A stretch of DNA of 46,856 nt, taken from Xanthobacteraceae bacterium (lineage in GTDB: Bacteria; Pseudomonadota; Alphaproteobacteria; Rhizobiales; Xanthobacteraceae). The position numbers and the translations under genes were made by a program. Below, piece by piece: positions 22,437 through 32,149 of the stretch (the stretch's first letter is position 1; each line of letters starts with the position of its first letter). The DNA lies in the NCBI GenBank assembly GCA_019746355.1, contig JAIESC010000151.1, positions 1-46,856 on the forward strand, in the 5' to 3' direction. Below the pieces are notes generated by a model. It did no database searches, was not told the origin of the DNA, and worked only from the letters and a program-made list of their open reading frames with translations.

Positions 22437-23288
22437 TTAGAACTTTTTACGGAACGGATGGGCCGGATAGACGCCAAGGATTTTCAGGGTCTTGGGCTGG
22501 CAGACGAAGTCGAGCTCCTGCAGCGCGAGCTCGAGCCCGCGCTCCTTCGGATGGCCTTCGACGTCGGCGTAGAATTGTGTCGCCGAGAAGCTGCCGCCGA
22601 TCATGTAGCTTTCCAGCTTGGTCATGTTGATGCCGTTGGTGGCAAAACCGCCCAGCGCCTTGTAGAGCGCCGCCGGAATGTTGCGCACCTCAAAGACGAA
22701 AGTCGTGACCACCCTCTGCCGCGGCCTGGGCCTCGCCCATTTTTCGGTGCGCGACAGCACGACGAAACGGGTGGTGTTGTGCTTCTCGTCCTCGATGTTG
22801 GTGGCGAGCACGCGAAGCCCGTAGATTTTTGCCGCGAGCTTGGTGGCGATCGAGGCGCGCGTCTTGTCGCCCGCTTCCGACACCTCGCGGGCCGAGCCCG
22901 CGGTGTCGGCGGCGACGATCGCCTTGATGCCGAGCTTGCGGATGACGTTGCGGCACTGCCCGAGCGCGTGAACGTGGCTTTCCACCGTCTTGAGCGCCTT
23001 CAGGTTCGCGCCCTTCACCGCCAGAAGCTGGTGATGCACCGGCATGAAATGCTCGTCGACGATGTGCAGCTTCGAGGTCGGCATCAGGTGGTGAATGTCG
23101 GCGACGCGGCCGGCGATCGAGTTCTCGATCGGAATCATCGCAAGCTCGGCGCGGCCGTTGCGGACGGCGGCAAAGCAGTCCTCGAACGTCGCGCACGGGA
23201 TCGCCTCCGCGCCGGGATAGGCTTCGGTGATGGCGAGGTGCGAATTTGCGCCCGGCTCGCCCTGGAACACGATCTTCTTTTTTCTCAT
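22437..23288 (-). CDS. pheA: Prephenate dehydratase
   Basis: The 283-residue enzyme converts prephenate to phenylpyruvate in phenylalanine synthesis. It has the periplasmic-binding-like catalytic domain (FQGEPGANSHLA near the N-terminus, IPIENSIAGRV in the middle) with the catalytic TRF motif in KHNTTRFVVLS. A C-terminal ACT domain (TTFVFEVRNIPAALYKALGGFATNGINMTKLESYMIGGSF) has the ESRP-like LESY segment that normally binds phenylalanine for feedback inhibition. There is no fused chorismate mutase, as usual in alphaproteobacteria. The start is ATG 23288. It lies 27 nt downstream of tctC and may be cotranscribed with tctC and kdsB. Confidence 0.95.
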   Translation of the reverse strand: MRKKKIVFQGEPGANSHLAITEAYPGAEAIPCATFEDCFAAVRNGRAELAMIPIENSIAGRVADIHHLMPTSKLHIVDEHFMPVHHQLLAVKGANLKALKTVESHVHALGQCRNVIRKLGIKAIVAADTAGSAREVSEAGDKTRASIATKLAAKIYGLRVLATNIEDEKHNTTRFVVLSRTEKWARPRPRQRVVTTFVFEVRNIPAALYKALGGFATNGINMTKLESYMIGGSFSATQFYADVEGHPKERGLELALQELDFVCQPKTLKILGVYPAHPFRKKF

Positions 23289-23315
23289 GACAGATTTCGA
23301 CCCAGCCGCAATGCT

Positions 23316-24284
23316 CTAATCCGTGTCCTTCGTGGTGCGAAGGATATCGCCCCACTTCTCGATTTCGTCATTCAGATACTTTTGCAGGAAAGCCGGCCCG
23401 GTGGCGCGCGGCTTGACCACGCCGATCTTCTCGAAGCGCGCCTGCACCTCGGGATCGGCGAGCGCGGCATTGACCGCGGCGGTCAGCTTCTCGGCGATCT
23501 CCTTGGGCGCGTCCTTCGGCAGGTACATGCTGACCCAGGTGGTGATCTCGTAGTCCTTCAGCCCCAGCTCGTCGAAGGTCGGCGTGTCGGGAAACTGGTT
23601 CCAGCGCTGCCCCGCGATCGTCACGCCCATCGGCCGCACCGCGCCGCTGCCGGCGAGATTGCCGAGCGACGACAGCCAGATCATCGAGATGCGGCCGCCG
23701 ATCAGGTCGGCGGTCGCCTGCGGTGTGGTGCGGTAGGGAATGTAGCGGATGTCGGCGTTCGCCATTTTCTTGAACAGCGATCCGGCGAGATGGCCGGCCG
23801 AGCCGCGGCCGTTGCTGGCGAATGTGAGCTCGCCCGGATGCGCCTTGATGGTGGCAACGAGCGACTTGTAGTCGGTGGCCGGCACGTCCTTGTGCACCAC
23901 CAGCACCATCGGCGTCTGGCCGACGATCGTGACCGGCTGCAGATCGCGCTGCACGTCGACGGTCGCCTTGGGGAACAGCTCCTTCAGCGTGCCGACCGCG
24001 GGCCCGATGGTCAGCAGCGTGTAGCCGTCGGGCTGGGCCTTGGTGACCTGGCCGATGGCGAGCGTGCCGCCCGCGCCGGCCTCGTTCTGGATGACGATGT
24101 TCTGTCCGAGCGTCTTCGCCATGTGGTCGGTGATGATGCGCGTTGTCACGTCCACCGCGCCGCCCGCGCCGGACGCGCAGACGATGGTGATGGTGCGCTC
24201 TGGATAGGCGGCGCGCGCGGGCGCTCCGGCCGACGATGCGATGACGGCGAGAGCGGCAGCGGCTGGCAGCAAGCGACGCAACAT
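23316..24284 (-). CDS. TctC/Bug family tripartite transporter substrate-binding protein
   Basis: The 322-residue protein has a Sec signal (MLRRLLPAAAALAVIASSAGAPARA) and the Bug-family fold: YPERTITIVCASGAGGAVDVTTRII, NEAGAGGTLAIGQVTKAQPDGYTLL, GSAGHLAGSLFKKMA and FPDTPTFDELGL. Such proteins bind carboxylates (for example tricarboxylates, nicotinate or aromatic acids) in the periplasm and normally deliver them to a TctA/TctB membrane pair. No tctAB genes are nearby, so it is an orphan receptor, common in this lineage, and may use a distant transporter or act as a sensor. It sits between kdsB and pheA on the same strand. Confidence 0.92.
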   Translation of the reverse strand: MLRRLLPAAAALAVIASSAGAPARAAYPERTITIVCASGAGGAVDVTTRIITDHMAKTLGQNIVIQNEAGAGGTLAIGQVTKAQPDGYTLLTIGPAVGTLKELFPKATVDVQRDLQPVTIVGQTPMVLVVHKDVPATDYKSLVATIKAHPGELTFASNGRGSAGHLAGSLFKKMANADIRYIPYRTTPQATADLIGGRISMIWLSSLGNLAGSGAVRPMGVTIAGQRWNQFPDTPTFDELGLKDYEITTWVSMYLPKDAPKEIAEKLTAAVNAALADPEVQARFEKIGVVKPRATGPAFLQKYLNDEIEKWGDILRTTKDTD

Positions 24285-24345
24285 GACGTTCCTCGAGGCT
24301 CTTGTTCGGGTGTTATACGGGTCTTCGCCGGCCGCCGCTCAAAAT

Positions 24346-25083
24346 TTATCGCAGCATGGCGCGCGCGGTCTCCAGGTCTTCCGGCGTGTCGACGCCGAGC
24401 GGCACGCTGCCGACGATCGTCACGTCGATCCGCATGCCGGCCTCCAGCGCCCGCAGCTGCTCGAGCTTCTCGCGCTGTTCGAGCGGCGAGGGCGGAAGCC
24501 TGACGAAGCGCTCCAGTGCGGCGCGGCGGTAGGCGTAGAGGCCGATGTGGTGGTAGAGCGGCCCCTCGCCGTGCGGTGCGGTGGCGCGGGTGAAGTAGAG
24601 CGCACGCAGGTGCTTTGGCGCGACCTCCGCGCCCACGACCTTAACCACGTTCGGGTTGGTGCGCTCCTCGGGCGTTTTGATCTCGGCGGCGAGCGTTGCG
24701 ATATCCACGGCCGGGTCGGCGAGCGGGCCGAGCGAGGCGGCGATATCGGCCGGGCTCACGGTGGGCAGGTCGCCCTGGACGTTGACGATGATCCGGGCGT
24801 GCGCCCGCGGGTCGACGATGTTCAGTGCCTCGAAAATGCGGTCGGAGCCTGACGGGTGGTCGACGCGGGTCATGATCGCCCGGCCGCCGGCCTTGTCCAC
24901 AGCGGTTGCCACCGTCTCGTCGTCGGTTGCCACCACGACCGGGCCGAGCTTGGCCTCCTCGGCCCGCCGCAGCACCTGCACGATCATCGGCAATCCGGCG
25001 ATGTCGGCCAGCGGTTTTCCGGGCAAGCGGGTCGAAGCCATGCGGGCCGGGATCAGGATCAGGACATCGTCGCGTTGGGCCAT
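24346..25083 (-). CDS. kdsB: 3-deoxy-manno-octulosonate cytidylyltransferase
   Basis: The 245-residue enzyme activates Kdo with CTP to give CMP-Kdo, needed for the lipid A inner core. Signature segments are [20 protein letters not shown] (nucleotide-binding start), [38 protein letters not shown] and [19 protein letters not shown] 25083 is chosen because the conserved strand begins six residues later; an in-frame start at 25152 would add a non-conserved 23-residue tail. kdsB is divergent from cycM across a 205-nt gap that must hold both promoters. The kdsB, pheA and cycM neighbourhood is as I recall it from Bradyrhizobium-type genomes, except that tctC lies between kdsB and pheA here. Confidence 0.95.
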   Translation of the reverse strand: MAQRDDVLILIPARMASTRLPGKPLADIAGLPMIVQVLRRAEEAKLGPVVVATDDETVATAVDKAGGRAIMTRVDHPSGSDRIFEALNIVDPRAHARIIVNVQGDLPTVSPADIAASLGPLADPAVDIATLAAEIKTPEERTNPNVVKVVGAEVAPKHLRALYFTRATAPHGEGPLYHHIGLYAYRRAALERFVRLPPSPLEQREKLEQLRALEAGMRIDVTIVGSVPLGVDTPEDLETARAMLR

Positions 25084-25288
25084 GCTTAAGGTCTTGCTTG
25101 GGCCTTGCCTGGGGCCGTTTTGTGCTTTGATTTTCGCCGGAAGCGGCCGCAAAAACGATGGTTGGATGCGGCGTTATACGGGTTGCCAGAGGCGAGGAAA
25201 ACCGGGTATTTGTGCGCCGCCGCAGTCTCCTTGCGGTCCAGCCCGACGCTTCGTTCTGCAGCCGGTCCAGCACAAGAGCCACTTCGCG

Positions 25289-25858
25289 ATGGATTCCTTC
25301 GAACTCAACAAGATCATGGGTGCCGTGCTCGGCACGTGCCTCGCGCTTCTGTCGCTCAACATTGCCGCGGGCGCGATCTTTTCGACCCATGCACCGGCCA
25401 AGCCCGGCTACGAGGTGGCGGTCAAGGAAGAGGCCAAGCCCGGTGCGCCGGGTCAGGCGGCTCCCGCCGCCGACGAGCCGCTGCCGGTCCGCTTTGCCAG
25501 CGCCGATGTCGGCCGCGGCGAGACCTCCGCCAAGAAGTGCGCCGCCTGCCACACCTTCGGCAAGGGCGAGCCGAACCGCGTCGGCCCGAACCTCTACGGC
25601 GTCGTCGGCCGTCCGAAGGCGTCGGAGGCCGGGTTCAACTATTCCGCGGCGATGAAGGGCCAGAAGGGTAATTGGACGCCGGAGGATCTCGATCACTTCC
25701 TGCTCAACCCCAAGGCTGCGGTTCCGGGCACCAGCATGAGCTTCGCCGGCATTCCGCGCGGCAAGGAGCGGGCTGACCTGATCACGTTCTTGAACGGCCA
25801 TTCGGACAAGCCCGCCGACCTGCCGAAGCAGGCAGCGCAAGCGCCCAAAGCGCAGTAA
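25289..25858 (+). CDS. cycM: Membrane-anchored cytochrome c (CycM type)
   Basis: The 189-residue protein has an uncleaved N-terminal membrane anchor (MDSFELNKIMGAVLGTCLALLSLNIAAGAIF), a Pro/Ala linker, and a class I cytochrome c domain. Heme attachment is CAACH (Cys84, Cys87, His88) and the distal ligand is probably Met150 in GTSMSFAGI. This is the layout of Bradyrhizobium CycM, which shuttles electrons from the cytochrome bc1 complex to the aa3-type oxidase at the periplasmic face. The start at ATG 25289 matches that family's N-terminus. It is divergent from kdsB and monocistronic. A GCTGCG-TTGTTT-CGCAGC hairpin follows the stop (25889-25906) without a T run. Confidence 0.93.
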   Translation: MDSFELNKIMGAVLGTCLALLSLNIAAGAIFSTHAPAKPGYEVAVKEEAKPGAPGQAAPAADEPLPVRFASADVGRGETSAKKCAACHTFGKGEPNRVGPNLYGVVGRPKASEAGFNYSAAMKGQKGNWTPEDLDHFLLNPKAAVPGTSMSFAGIPRGKERADLITFLNGHSDKPADLPKQAAQAPKAQ

Positions 25859-26027
25859 TTCGGCAGATGCGGTCTGCTGCTGCGGCGTGCTGCGTTGTTT
25901 CGCAGCGGCAGGTGTAATCCCGCAGAATTGATGTTCATGGCGGGTTCCGCGCCGGTGGCGGGACACCGAAAAGCCGCCATAATCGGCTGAGCATCGTGGC
26001 CTTATTTTGGGCCACCTGGAGCATCGC

Positions 26028-27926
26028 ATGCGCCTGACTCGCCGAGCCATCCTGCAATCGGGCGCTGCTGCGCTTGCCGCCCCCGCGGTAACGGGCCTGC
26101 CGGCAATGCCCCCGGCGCAGGCCCAATCCGCGGCACCCGCAACGGCTCATACGTGGAAGCACGGCCTGTCGCTGTTTGGCGAGCTGAAATACCCCGAGGG
26201 CTTCAAGCGGCTCGACTACGTCAACGCCGACGCGCCGAAGGGCGGCGTCGCCCGCCTGATGGCGGTCGGCACGTTCGACAATTTCAACACCGTGGTTTCG
26301 GGCGTTAAAGGCTCGGTCGCCGCCAACGTCGACGTCATTTACGATTCGCTGATGGTGCCGGCGCTCGACGAAGTGTCGACCGAATACGGCCTGCTGGCCG
26401 AGGCGGTCAGCCATCCGGCCGATTTCTCGTCGGTGACCTATCGCTTGCGCGCCAACGCGAAATGGCATGACGGACAGCCGGTCACGGTCGCGGACGTCAT
26501 CTTCTCGCTTAATGCATTCAAGACGCACCATCCGCAGTGGTCCGCCTATTACAGCCACGTGACCAAGGCGGAGAAGACCGGCGACCGCGAGGTGACCTTC
26601 ACCTTCGACGGCCCGGGCAACCGCGAATTGCCGCAGATCGTCGGCCAGCTCAACGTGCTGCCGAAGCATTGGTGGGAAGGCACCGATCGGTCCGGCAAGA
26701 AGCGCGATGTCAGCGCGACCACGCTGGAGATTCCGCTGGGTTGCGGAGCCTACAAGGTCAAGGAATTCATCGCCGGCCGCACCGTCGTTTACGAGCGCGT
26801 GGCGGATTACTGGGGCAGGGATCTCAACGTCAACATCGGTCGCGATAACTTCAACGAGCTGCGCTACGAATATTTCCGCGATCCCACGGTGGCGCTCGAG
26901 GCGTTCAAGGCTGACGCGCTCGACTGGCGGACCGAGAACAGCGCGAAGAACTGGGCGACCGCCTACGACTTCCCCGCCGTGAAGGACAAGCGCGTCGTTC
27001 TCGAGGAGTTTCCCAACAACAGCTCCGGCGTGATGCAGGGCTTCGCCTTCAACATCCGCCGCGCCAAATTCCAGGATTGGCGCGTGCGCCGCGCGTTCAA
27101 CTTCGCGTTCGATTTCGAGGAGATGAACCGGCAGATCTTCTTCGGCCAGTACAAGCGCATCGCGAGCTACTTCGAAGGCCTGGAGCTTGCGGCGACCGGC
27201 GTGCCCGAGGGCGCCGAGCTCGCGATCCTCGAAACCGTGCGCGACAAGGTGCCGGCCGACCTTTTCACCAAGCCCTACACCAATCCGGTCGGCGGAAGCG
27301 CGGAGAACACGCGTGCCAACCTGCGAGAGGGCGTGCGTCTGCTCCGCGAAGCAGGCTACGAGATCCGCAACACAAAGCTCGTCAACACGAAAACTGGCGA
27401 GCCGTTTTCCGTCGAATTCCTGCTGTCGAGCCCGGACTCGGTCCGTTTCGTCGAGCCCTACAAGCCCTCGCTGGAACGCCTCGGCATCGCGGTGACCATG
27501 CGGATCGCCGACGACGCCCAGTACGAGAACCGGCTGCGGCAATGGGACTACGACATCATCACCGCCGTTTGGGGCGAGTCACTGTCGCCGGGCAACGAAC
27601 AGCGCGGGTTCTGGAGCTCGAAGGCCGCCGACCAGCCCGGATCGCGCAACCTCATCGGCATCAAGAATCCCGCCATCGATACGCTGATCGAGCGTCTGAT
27701 CTTTGCCACCAGCCGCGCCGATCTGATCGCCGCGACCAAGGCGCTCGATCGTGCGCTGCTGTGGAATCACTACGTCGTGCCGCAGTGGACCTACGGCAAG
27801 ATCCGCAGCGCGCGCTGGGACCGCTACGGCCGTCCCGATCCGCTGCCGAAATACGGCTTTTCGGCATTCCCGACCGTCTGGTGGTGGGACGCGGCCAAGG
27901 CGTCCAAGGCAGGATCGCGTTCGTGA
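26028..27926 (+). CDS. ABC transporter periplasmic binding protein, YejA-like (first copy)
   Basis: The 632-residue protein is a family 5 (SBP_bac_5) solute-binding protein. It has a twin-arginine-type signal (MRLTRRAILQSGAAALAAPAVTGLP...AQAQ). The mature part shows GLSLFGELKYPEGFKRLDYVNADAPKGG, YRLRANAKWHDGQPVTVADVIFS and the YejA-type block RRAKFQDWRVRRAFNFAFDFEEMNRQIFFGQYKR. YejA of E. coli binds oligopeptides, including microcin C, and passes them to YejBEF. ATG 26028 gives the twin-arginine signal; an in-frame TTG at 26007 is less likely. Its stop overlaps the GTG start of the second binding protein by 4 nt, so the two are translationally coupled at the head of the yej operon. Confidence 0.93.
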   Translation: MRLTRRAILQSGAAALAAPAVTGLPAMPPAQAQSAAPATAHTWKHGLSLFGELKYPEGFKRLDYVNADAPKGGVARLMAVGTFDNFNTVVSGVKGSVAANVDVIYDSLMVPALDEVSTEYGLLAEAVSHPADFSSVTYRLRANAKWHDGQPVTVADVIFSLNAFKTHHPQWSAYYSHVTKAEKTGDREVTFTFDGPGNRELPQIVGQLNVLPKHWWEGTDRSGKKRDVSATTLEIPLGCGAYKVKEFIAGRTVVYERVADYWGRDLNVNIGRDNFNELRYEYFRDPTVALEAFKADALDWRTENSAKNWATAYDFPAVKDKRVVLEEFPNNSSGVMQGFAFNIRRAKFQDWRVRRAFNFAFDFEEMNRQIFFGQYKRIASYFEGLELAATGVPEGAELAILETVRDKVPADLFTKPYTNPVGGSAENTRANLREGVRLLREAGYEIRNTKLVNTKTGEPFSVEFLLSSPDSVRFVEPYKPSLERLGIAVTMRIADDAQYENRLRQWDYDIITAVWGESLSPGNEQRGFWSSKAADQPGSRNLIGIKNPAIDTLIERLIFATSRADLIAATKALDRALLWNHYVVPQWTYGKIRSARWDRYGRPDPLPKYGFSAFPTVWWWDAAKASKAGSRS

Positions 27927-29809
27927 CAGGACTGTCGCGCCGAAGGCTTCTTCGCTTTGGCGCGGGCGCCATATCTGCCGGTGCCATGGCTGCCGGCGCG
28001 ATCGGGACACGGATATCGGCGCAAACCACCGCGGACGCCGAGCGCCACGGCATCTCGGCCTTCGGTGATGATCTGAAGTACCGGCCCGGCTTTGAGCACT
28101 TCGAGTATGTCGATCCGGATGCGCCCAAGGGCGGGACGTTTTCGCAGATCGGCCCCGGCACGATCTTCAATCAGAACCAGCTTACCTTCAATTCGCTCAA
28201 CAGCTACATCCTGCGCGGCGACGCGGCGCAGGGAATGGAATTGACCTTCGCCTCGCTGATGGCCCGGGCGGAGGATGAGCCCGATGCGATGTATGGGCTT
28301 GCGACCCGCTCGGTCAGCATCTCGCCCGATGGCCTGACCTATCGCTTCGCCATGCGACCGGAGGCGCGCTTTCACGACGGCATCAGGCTGACCGCGCACG
28401 ATGTCGCGTTCTCGCTCACCACGCTGAAGGCGAACGGGCATCCGATCATCCTGCAGCTGCTGCGTGACCTGGCCGGTGCGGAGGCGCTGGACGACGCGAC
28501 CGTCGTGCTGCGCTTTGCACCCAAGCGGGCGCGCGACGTGCCGTTGTTTGCGGCGGGCCTGCCGATCTTCTCGCGCGCCTACTATGCGACGCGCACGTTC
28601 GATCAGACGACGCTCGAGGCGCCGCTCGGCAGCGGGCCCTATAGGGTGGGGCGCTTCGAGCCCGGGCGCTTTATCGAGTACCGGCGGGTGCCGGACTGGT
28701 GGGGCGCAAGCCTCCCGGTCGGGCGCGGGCTCTATAATTTCGACACCCTTCGATACGAATATTTTCGCGACCGCGAGGTTGGTTTCGAAGGCTTCACCGC
28801 CAAGAGCTATCTGTTCCGCGAGGAGTTCACCTCGCGGATCTGGGCGACGCGCTACGACTTTCCCGCCATCAAGGACGGCCGGGTGAAGCGCGAGGTTCTG
28901 CCCGACGAGACGCCGTCGGGCGCGCAGGGCTGGTTCCTCAACACCCGGCGGGCGAAATTCAAGGAAGTGAAGCTGCGCGAAGCTCTCATCTGTGCCTTCG
29001 ACTTCGAGTGGACCAACAAGAACGTCATGTACGGGTCGTATGATCGGACCCATTCGGTTTTCCAGAACTCCGACATGATGGCGCAGGGCAAGCCTGGTCC
29101 GGACGAGCTTGCATTGCTCGAGCCGTTCCGCGGCAAGGTTTCGGAAGAGGTGTTCGGCGAGCCGTTCGTGCCGCCGGTGTCGGATGGCTCCGGCCAGGAT
29201 CGCGCACTGCTTCGGCGCGCGGGGCAACTCCTCCAGGAGGCCGGCTATACGATCAAGGACCGCAAGCGCGTCAATGCCCAGGGGGAACCGCTCGCCATCG
29301 AGTTTCTGCTCAGCGAGCCCTCGTTCCAGCCCCATCACGCCCCGTTCATCAAGAACCTGGGGCTGCTCGGCATCGATGCCAGAATCCGCATGGTCGATCC
29401 GGTGCAGATCCAGCAGCGCCGCAATGAATTCGACTTCGACGTCACGATCCAGCGGTTCGGCTTTTCATCCACGCCGGGGGAATCGCTGCGGAGCTACTTC
29501 TCGTCGGAGGCCGCCAGAATGAAAGGCTCGCAGAACCTCGCCGGCATCGACAACGAGGCGATCGACGCCATGATCATCCGCGTCATCGACGCGGCATCGC
29601 GGGACGAATTGAGGGCAGCCTGCCGGGCCTTGGACCGGCTGATCCGCGCCGGGCGCTACTGGATTCCGCACTGGTACAAGGCTTCGCATTGGGTCGCCTA
29701 TTGGGATACGTTCGGCCGGCCGCGGTCCAAGCCCAAATACGCACGGGGGGTGCTGGAAACTTGGTGGTACGATCCGAAGAAGGCGGCCAAAATAGAGCAA
29801 TCCGGATGA
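27923..29809 (+). CDS. ABC transporter periplasmic binding protein, YejA-like (second copy)
   Basis: The 628-residue protein is a diverged paralogue of the preceding gene product. It starts at a GTG at 27923 that shares GTGA with the upstream stop. A twin-arginine signal ([21 protein letters not shown]) is followed by the same landmarks: [71 protein letters not shown] and a C-terminal [17 protein letters not shown]. Similarity to the first copy is clear but moderate, so it is an old duplication, probably with a different peptide preference. The paralogues should compete for, or share, the single YejBEF translocator downstream. Confidence 0.92.
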   Translation: MTGLSRRRLLRFGAGAISAGAMAAGAIGTRISAQTTADAERHGISAFGDDLKYRPGFEHFEYVDPDAPKGGTFSQIGPGTIFNQNQLTFNSLNSYILRGDAAQGMELTFASLMARAEDEPDAMYGLATRSVSISPDGLTYRFAMRPEARFHDGIRLTAHDVAFSLTTLKANGHPIILQLLRDLAGAEALDDATVVLRFAPKRARDVPLFAAGLPIFSRAYYATRTFDQTTLEAPLGSGPYRVGRFEPGRFIEYRRVPDWWGASLPVGRGLYNFDTLRYEYFRDREVGFEGFTAKSYLFREEFTSRIWATRYDFPAIKDGRVKREVLPDETPSGAQGWFLNTRRAKFKEVKLREALICAFDFEWTNKNVMYGSYDRTHSVFQNSDMMAQGKPGPDELALLEPFRGKVSEEVFGEPFVPPVSDGSGQDRALLRRAGQLLQEAGYTIKDRKRVNAQGEPLAIEFLLSEPSFQPHHAPFIKNLGLLGIDARIRMVDPVQIQQRRNEFDFDVTIQRFGFSSTPGESLRSYFSSEAARMKGSQNLAGIDNEAIDAMIIRVIDAASRDELRAACRALDRLIRAGRYWIPHWYKASHWVAYWDTFGRPRSKPKYARGVLETWWYDPKKAAKIEQSG

Positions 29810-29840
29810 AACGATCCGGATTTACAATCGGTTTCCGATA

Positions 29841-30953
29841 ATGGCTGCATACATCATTCGTCGCCTGCTGTTCATGATCCCGACGCTCCTCGGCATCATG
29901 CTGGTCTCATTCGTCGTCGTTCAGTTCGCGCCCGGCGGGCCGGTGGAGCGGGTGATTGCCCAGCTCTCCGGGGCCGACACCGGCGCGGGCTCGCGCATCC
30001 CGGGTTCAGGCCAAGGCGATTTTGGCACCCGCGGTGGCCAGGGCGGCTCGGCGGTCGACGCCAGCACGTCGAAGTACCGTGGTGCGCAGGGGCTCGATCC
30101 TGAGTTCATCAAGAAGCTCGAGGTCCAGTTCGGCTTCGACAAGCCGGCCCATGAGCGCTTCCTGCTGATGCTGAAGAACTTCGCGCTGTTCGACTTCGGC
30201 AAGAGCTATTTTCGCGACGTGAGCGTCATGCAACTCGTCAAGGAGAAGCTGCCGGTGTCGATGTCGCTCGGCATCTGGATGACGCTGCTGACTTACCTGA
30301 TCTCGATCCCGCTCGGCATTCGCAAGGCCGTGGCGGACGGCTCGCGCTTCGATGTGTGGACCTCGGGCATCATCATCATCGGCTACGCGATCCCAGGCTT
30401 CCTGATCGCGATCTTCCTCATCATCCTGTTTGCCGGTGGCTCGTATTGGGACGTGTTTCCGCTGCGCGGCCTCACCTCCGACAACTGGGCGACGCTGACC
30501 TGGTGGCAGAAGATCCTGGACTATTTCTGGCATCTGACGCTGCCGATCATCGCCATGATGCTCAGCGCCTTTGCCACCATGACGCTCCTGACCAAGAACT
30601 CGTTCCTCGACGAGATCAAGAAGCAGTATGTGCTGACCGCCCGCGCCAAGGGCTGCACCTCGCGCCAGACGCTTTACGGCCACATCTTCCGCAACGCCAT
30701 GCTGATCGTCATCGCCGGCTTTCCCGGCGCGTTTGTGCACGCGTTCTTTTCCGGCTCGCTCCTGATCGAGACGATCTTCTCGCTTGACGGGCTCGGACTG
30801 CTCGGCTTCGAAAGCGTGCTCAACCGTGATTATCCGGTGGTGTTCGCGACGCTCTACATTTTTGCCCTGATCGGCCTCGTGGTGAATCTGATCTCGGACC
30901 TGTGCTACACTTGGGTCGATCCGCGGATCGATTTCGAGACGCGGGAGGTCTGA
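29841..30953 (+). CDS. yejB: Peptide ABC transporter permease YejB
   Basis: The 370-residue inner-membrane permease begins with the DppB-type segment [36 protein letters not shown] and has about six helices. The cytoplasmic EAA-type loop that contacts the ATPase reads [26 protein letters not shown]. Between the first helix and the conserved [20 protein letters not shown] is a Gly/Ser-rich periplasmic stretch (about residues 44-80). It is 31 nt downstream of the second binding protein and is followed directly by yejE, whose TTG start is one base after the yejB stop. It should form a heterodimer with YejE. Confidence 0.95.
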   Translation: MAAYIIRRLLFMIPTLLGIMLVSFVVVQFAPGGPVERVIAQLSGADTGAGSRIPGSGQGDFGTRGGQGGSAVDASTSKYRGAQGLDPEFIKKLEVQFGFDKPAHERFLLMLKNFALFDFGKSYFRDVSVMQLVKEKLPVSMSLGIWMTLLTYLISIPLGIRKAVADGSRFDVWTSGIIIIGYAIPGFLIAIFLIILFAGGSYWDVFPLRGLTSDNWATLTWWQKILDYFWHLTLPIIAMMLSAFATMTLLTKNSFLDEIKKQYVLTARAKGCTSRQTLYGHIFRNAMLIVIAGFPGAFVHAFFSGSLLIETIFSLDGLGLLGFESVLNRDYPVVFATLYIFALIGLVVNLISDLCYTWVDPRIDFETREV

Positions 30954-30954
30954 G

Positions 30955-32145
30955 TTGGACGCCCGCACCACCGAGAACGCACCGAGTCCGGAACCCAATG
31001 CCCGGGTCGCTCCGGCCGTCGACGCGCCTGCGCCGAAGCGCGGCCTGTTTCACCTCTCTCCGCTCAATCAGCGCCGCTGGCAGAACTTCAAGCGCAATCG
31101 CCGCGGCTACTGGTCGATGTGGCTGTTCATGATCCTGTTCGTGGTGTCGCTGTTCGCCGAGTTCATCGCCAACGACAAGCCGTTCCTGATTCTGGTCAAC
31201 GGCCGGGCCTATTTCCCCGCGGTGTTTACCTATCCGGAAACGGCGTTCGGTGGCGATTTCGAGACCGCGGCCGACTATCGCGATCCGTTCCTGCAGAAGC
31301 TGATCGCCGAGAAGGGCGGCACCATGATCTGGCCGCCGATCCGCTATCGCTACGACACGCACAACCTCGATCTGCCGACGCCCGCGCCGTCGCCGCCGAC
31401 CTGGCAGCTCACCGAGGCGCAGTGCAAGGCGGTGGTGGAGAAGAAGGGGCTCACCGGCTGCCGGGACCTTGAATACAACTGGCTCGGCACCGACGACCAG
31501 GGCCGCGACGTGGTGGCGCGGCTGATCTACGGCTTCCGCATCTCGGTGCTGTTCGGACTGATTCTGACGATCATTTCCTCAGTCATCGGCGTCGCCGCGG
31601 GCGCGGTGCAGGGTTATTTCGGCGGCTGGACCGACCTCCTGTTCCAACGGGTCATCGAAATCTGGACCTCGGTGCCGTCGCTTTACCTGCTGCTGATCAT
31701 CTCGTCGGTGCTGGTGCCGGGCTTCTTCGTGCTGCTTGGTATTCTGCTGCTGTTCTCCTGGGTGTCGCTGGTGGGCCTCGTCCGCGCCGAATTCCTGCGC
31801 GGCCGCAACTTCGAGTACATCCAGGCGGCACGCGCGCTCGGCGTGTCGAGCCGCACCATCATGTTCCGGCACCTTTTGCCGAACGCGATGGTCGCGACCA
31901 TGACGTTCCTGCCGTTCATTCTGTCCTCGTCGGTGATGACGCTCACCGCGCTCGATTTCCTGGGCTTCGGCCTGCCGCCGGGCTCGCCTTCGCTCGGTGA
32001 GCTGCTGTCGCAGGGCAAGACCAACATTCAGGCGCCGTGGCTCGGTCTCGCCGGCTTCTTCTCGGTCGCGATCATGCTGTCGCTCCTGATCTTCATCGGC
32101 GAGGCGGTGCGCGACGCCTTCGACCCCAGAAAGACGTTCCGGTAG
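30955..32145 (+). CDS. yejE: Peptide ABC transporter permease YejE
   Basis: The 396-residue permease is the DppC-type partner. It has an N-terminal cytoplasmic Pro/Ala segment, then LSPLNQRRWQNFKRNRRGYWSMWLF leading into the first helix, a long periplasmic loop carrying YPETAFGGDFETAADYRDP, and YNWLGTDDQGRDVVARLIYGFRIS before the transmembrane core. The ATPase-contact loop is FEYIQAARALGVSSRTIMFRHLLPNAM. The start appears to be TTG 30955, with GGGAGG six nt upstream inside the end of yejB; no ATG lies in a suitable place. yejF begins 4 nt after its stop. Confidence 0.95.
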   Translation: MDARTTENAPSPEPNARVAPAVDAPAPKRGLFHLSPLNQRRWQNFKRNRRGYWSMWLFMILFVVSLFAEFIANDKPFLILVNGRAYFPAVFTYPETAFGGDFETAADYRDPFLQKLIAEKGGTMIWPPIRYRYDTHNLDLPTPAPSPPTWQLTEAQCKAVVEKKGLTGCRDLEYNWLGTDDQGRDVVARLIYGFRISVLFGLILTIISSVIGVAAGAVQGYFGGWTDLLFQRVIEIWTSVPSLYLLLIISSVLVPGFFVLLGILLLFSWVSLVGLVRAEFLRGRNFEYIQAARALGVSSRTIMFRHLLPNAMVATMTFLPFILSSSVMTLTALDFLGFGLPPGSPSLGELLSQGKTNIQAPWLGLAGFFSVAIMLSLLIFIGEAVRDAFDPRKTFR

Positions 32146-32149
32146 CCAC

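Noticed and set aside
27077..27922. Long N-terminal extension of the second YejA-like protein
   Set aside because: The extension is an alternative frame of the first binding protein. A GTG start at 27923 gives a proper signal peptide and a 4-nt overlap typical of coupled genes.
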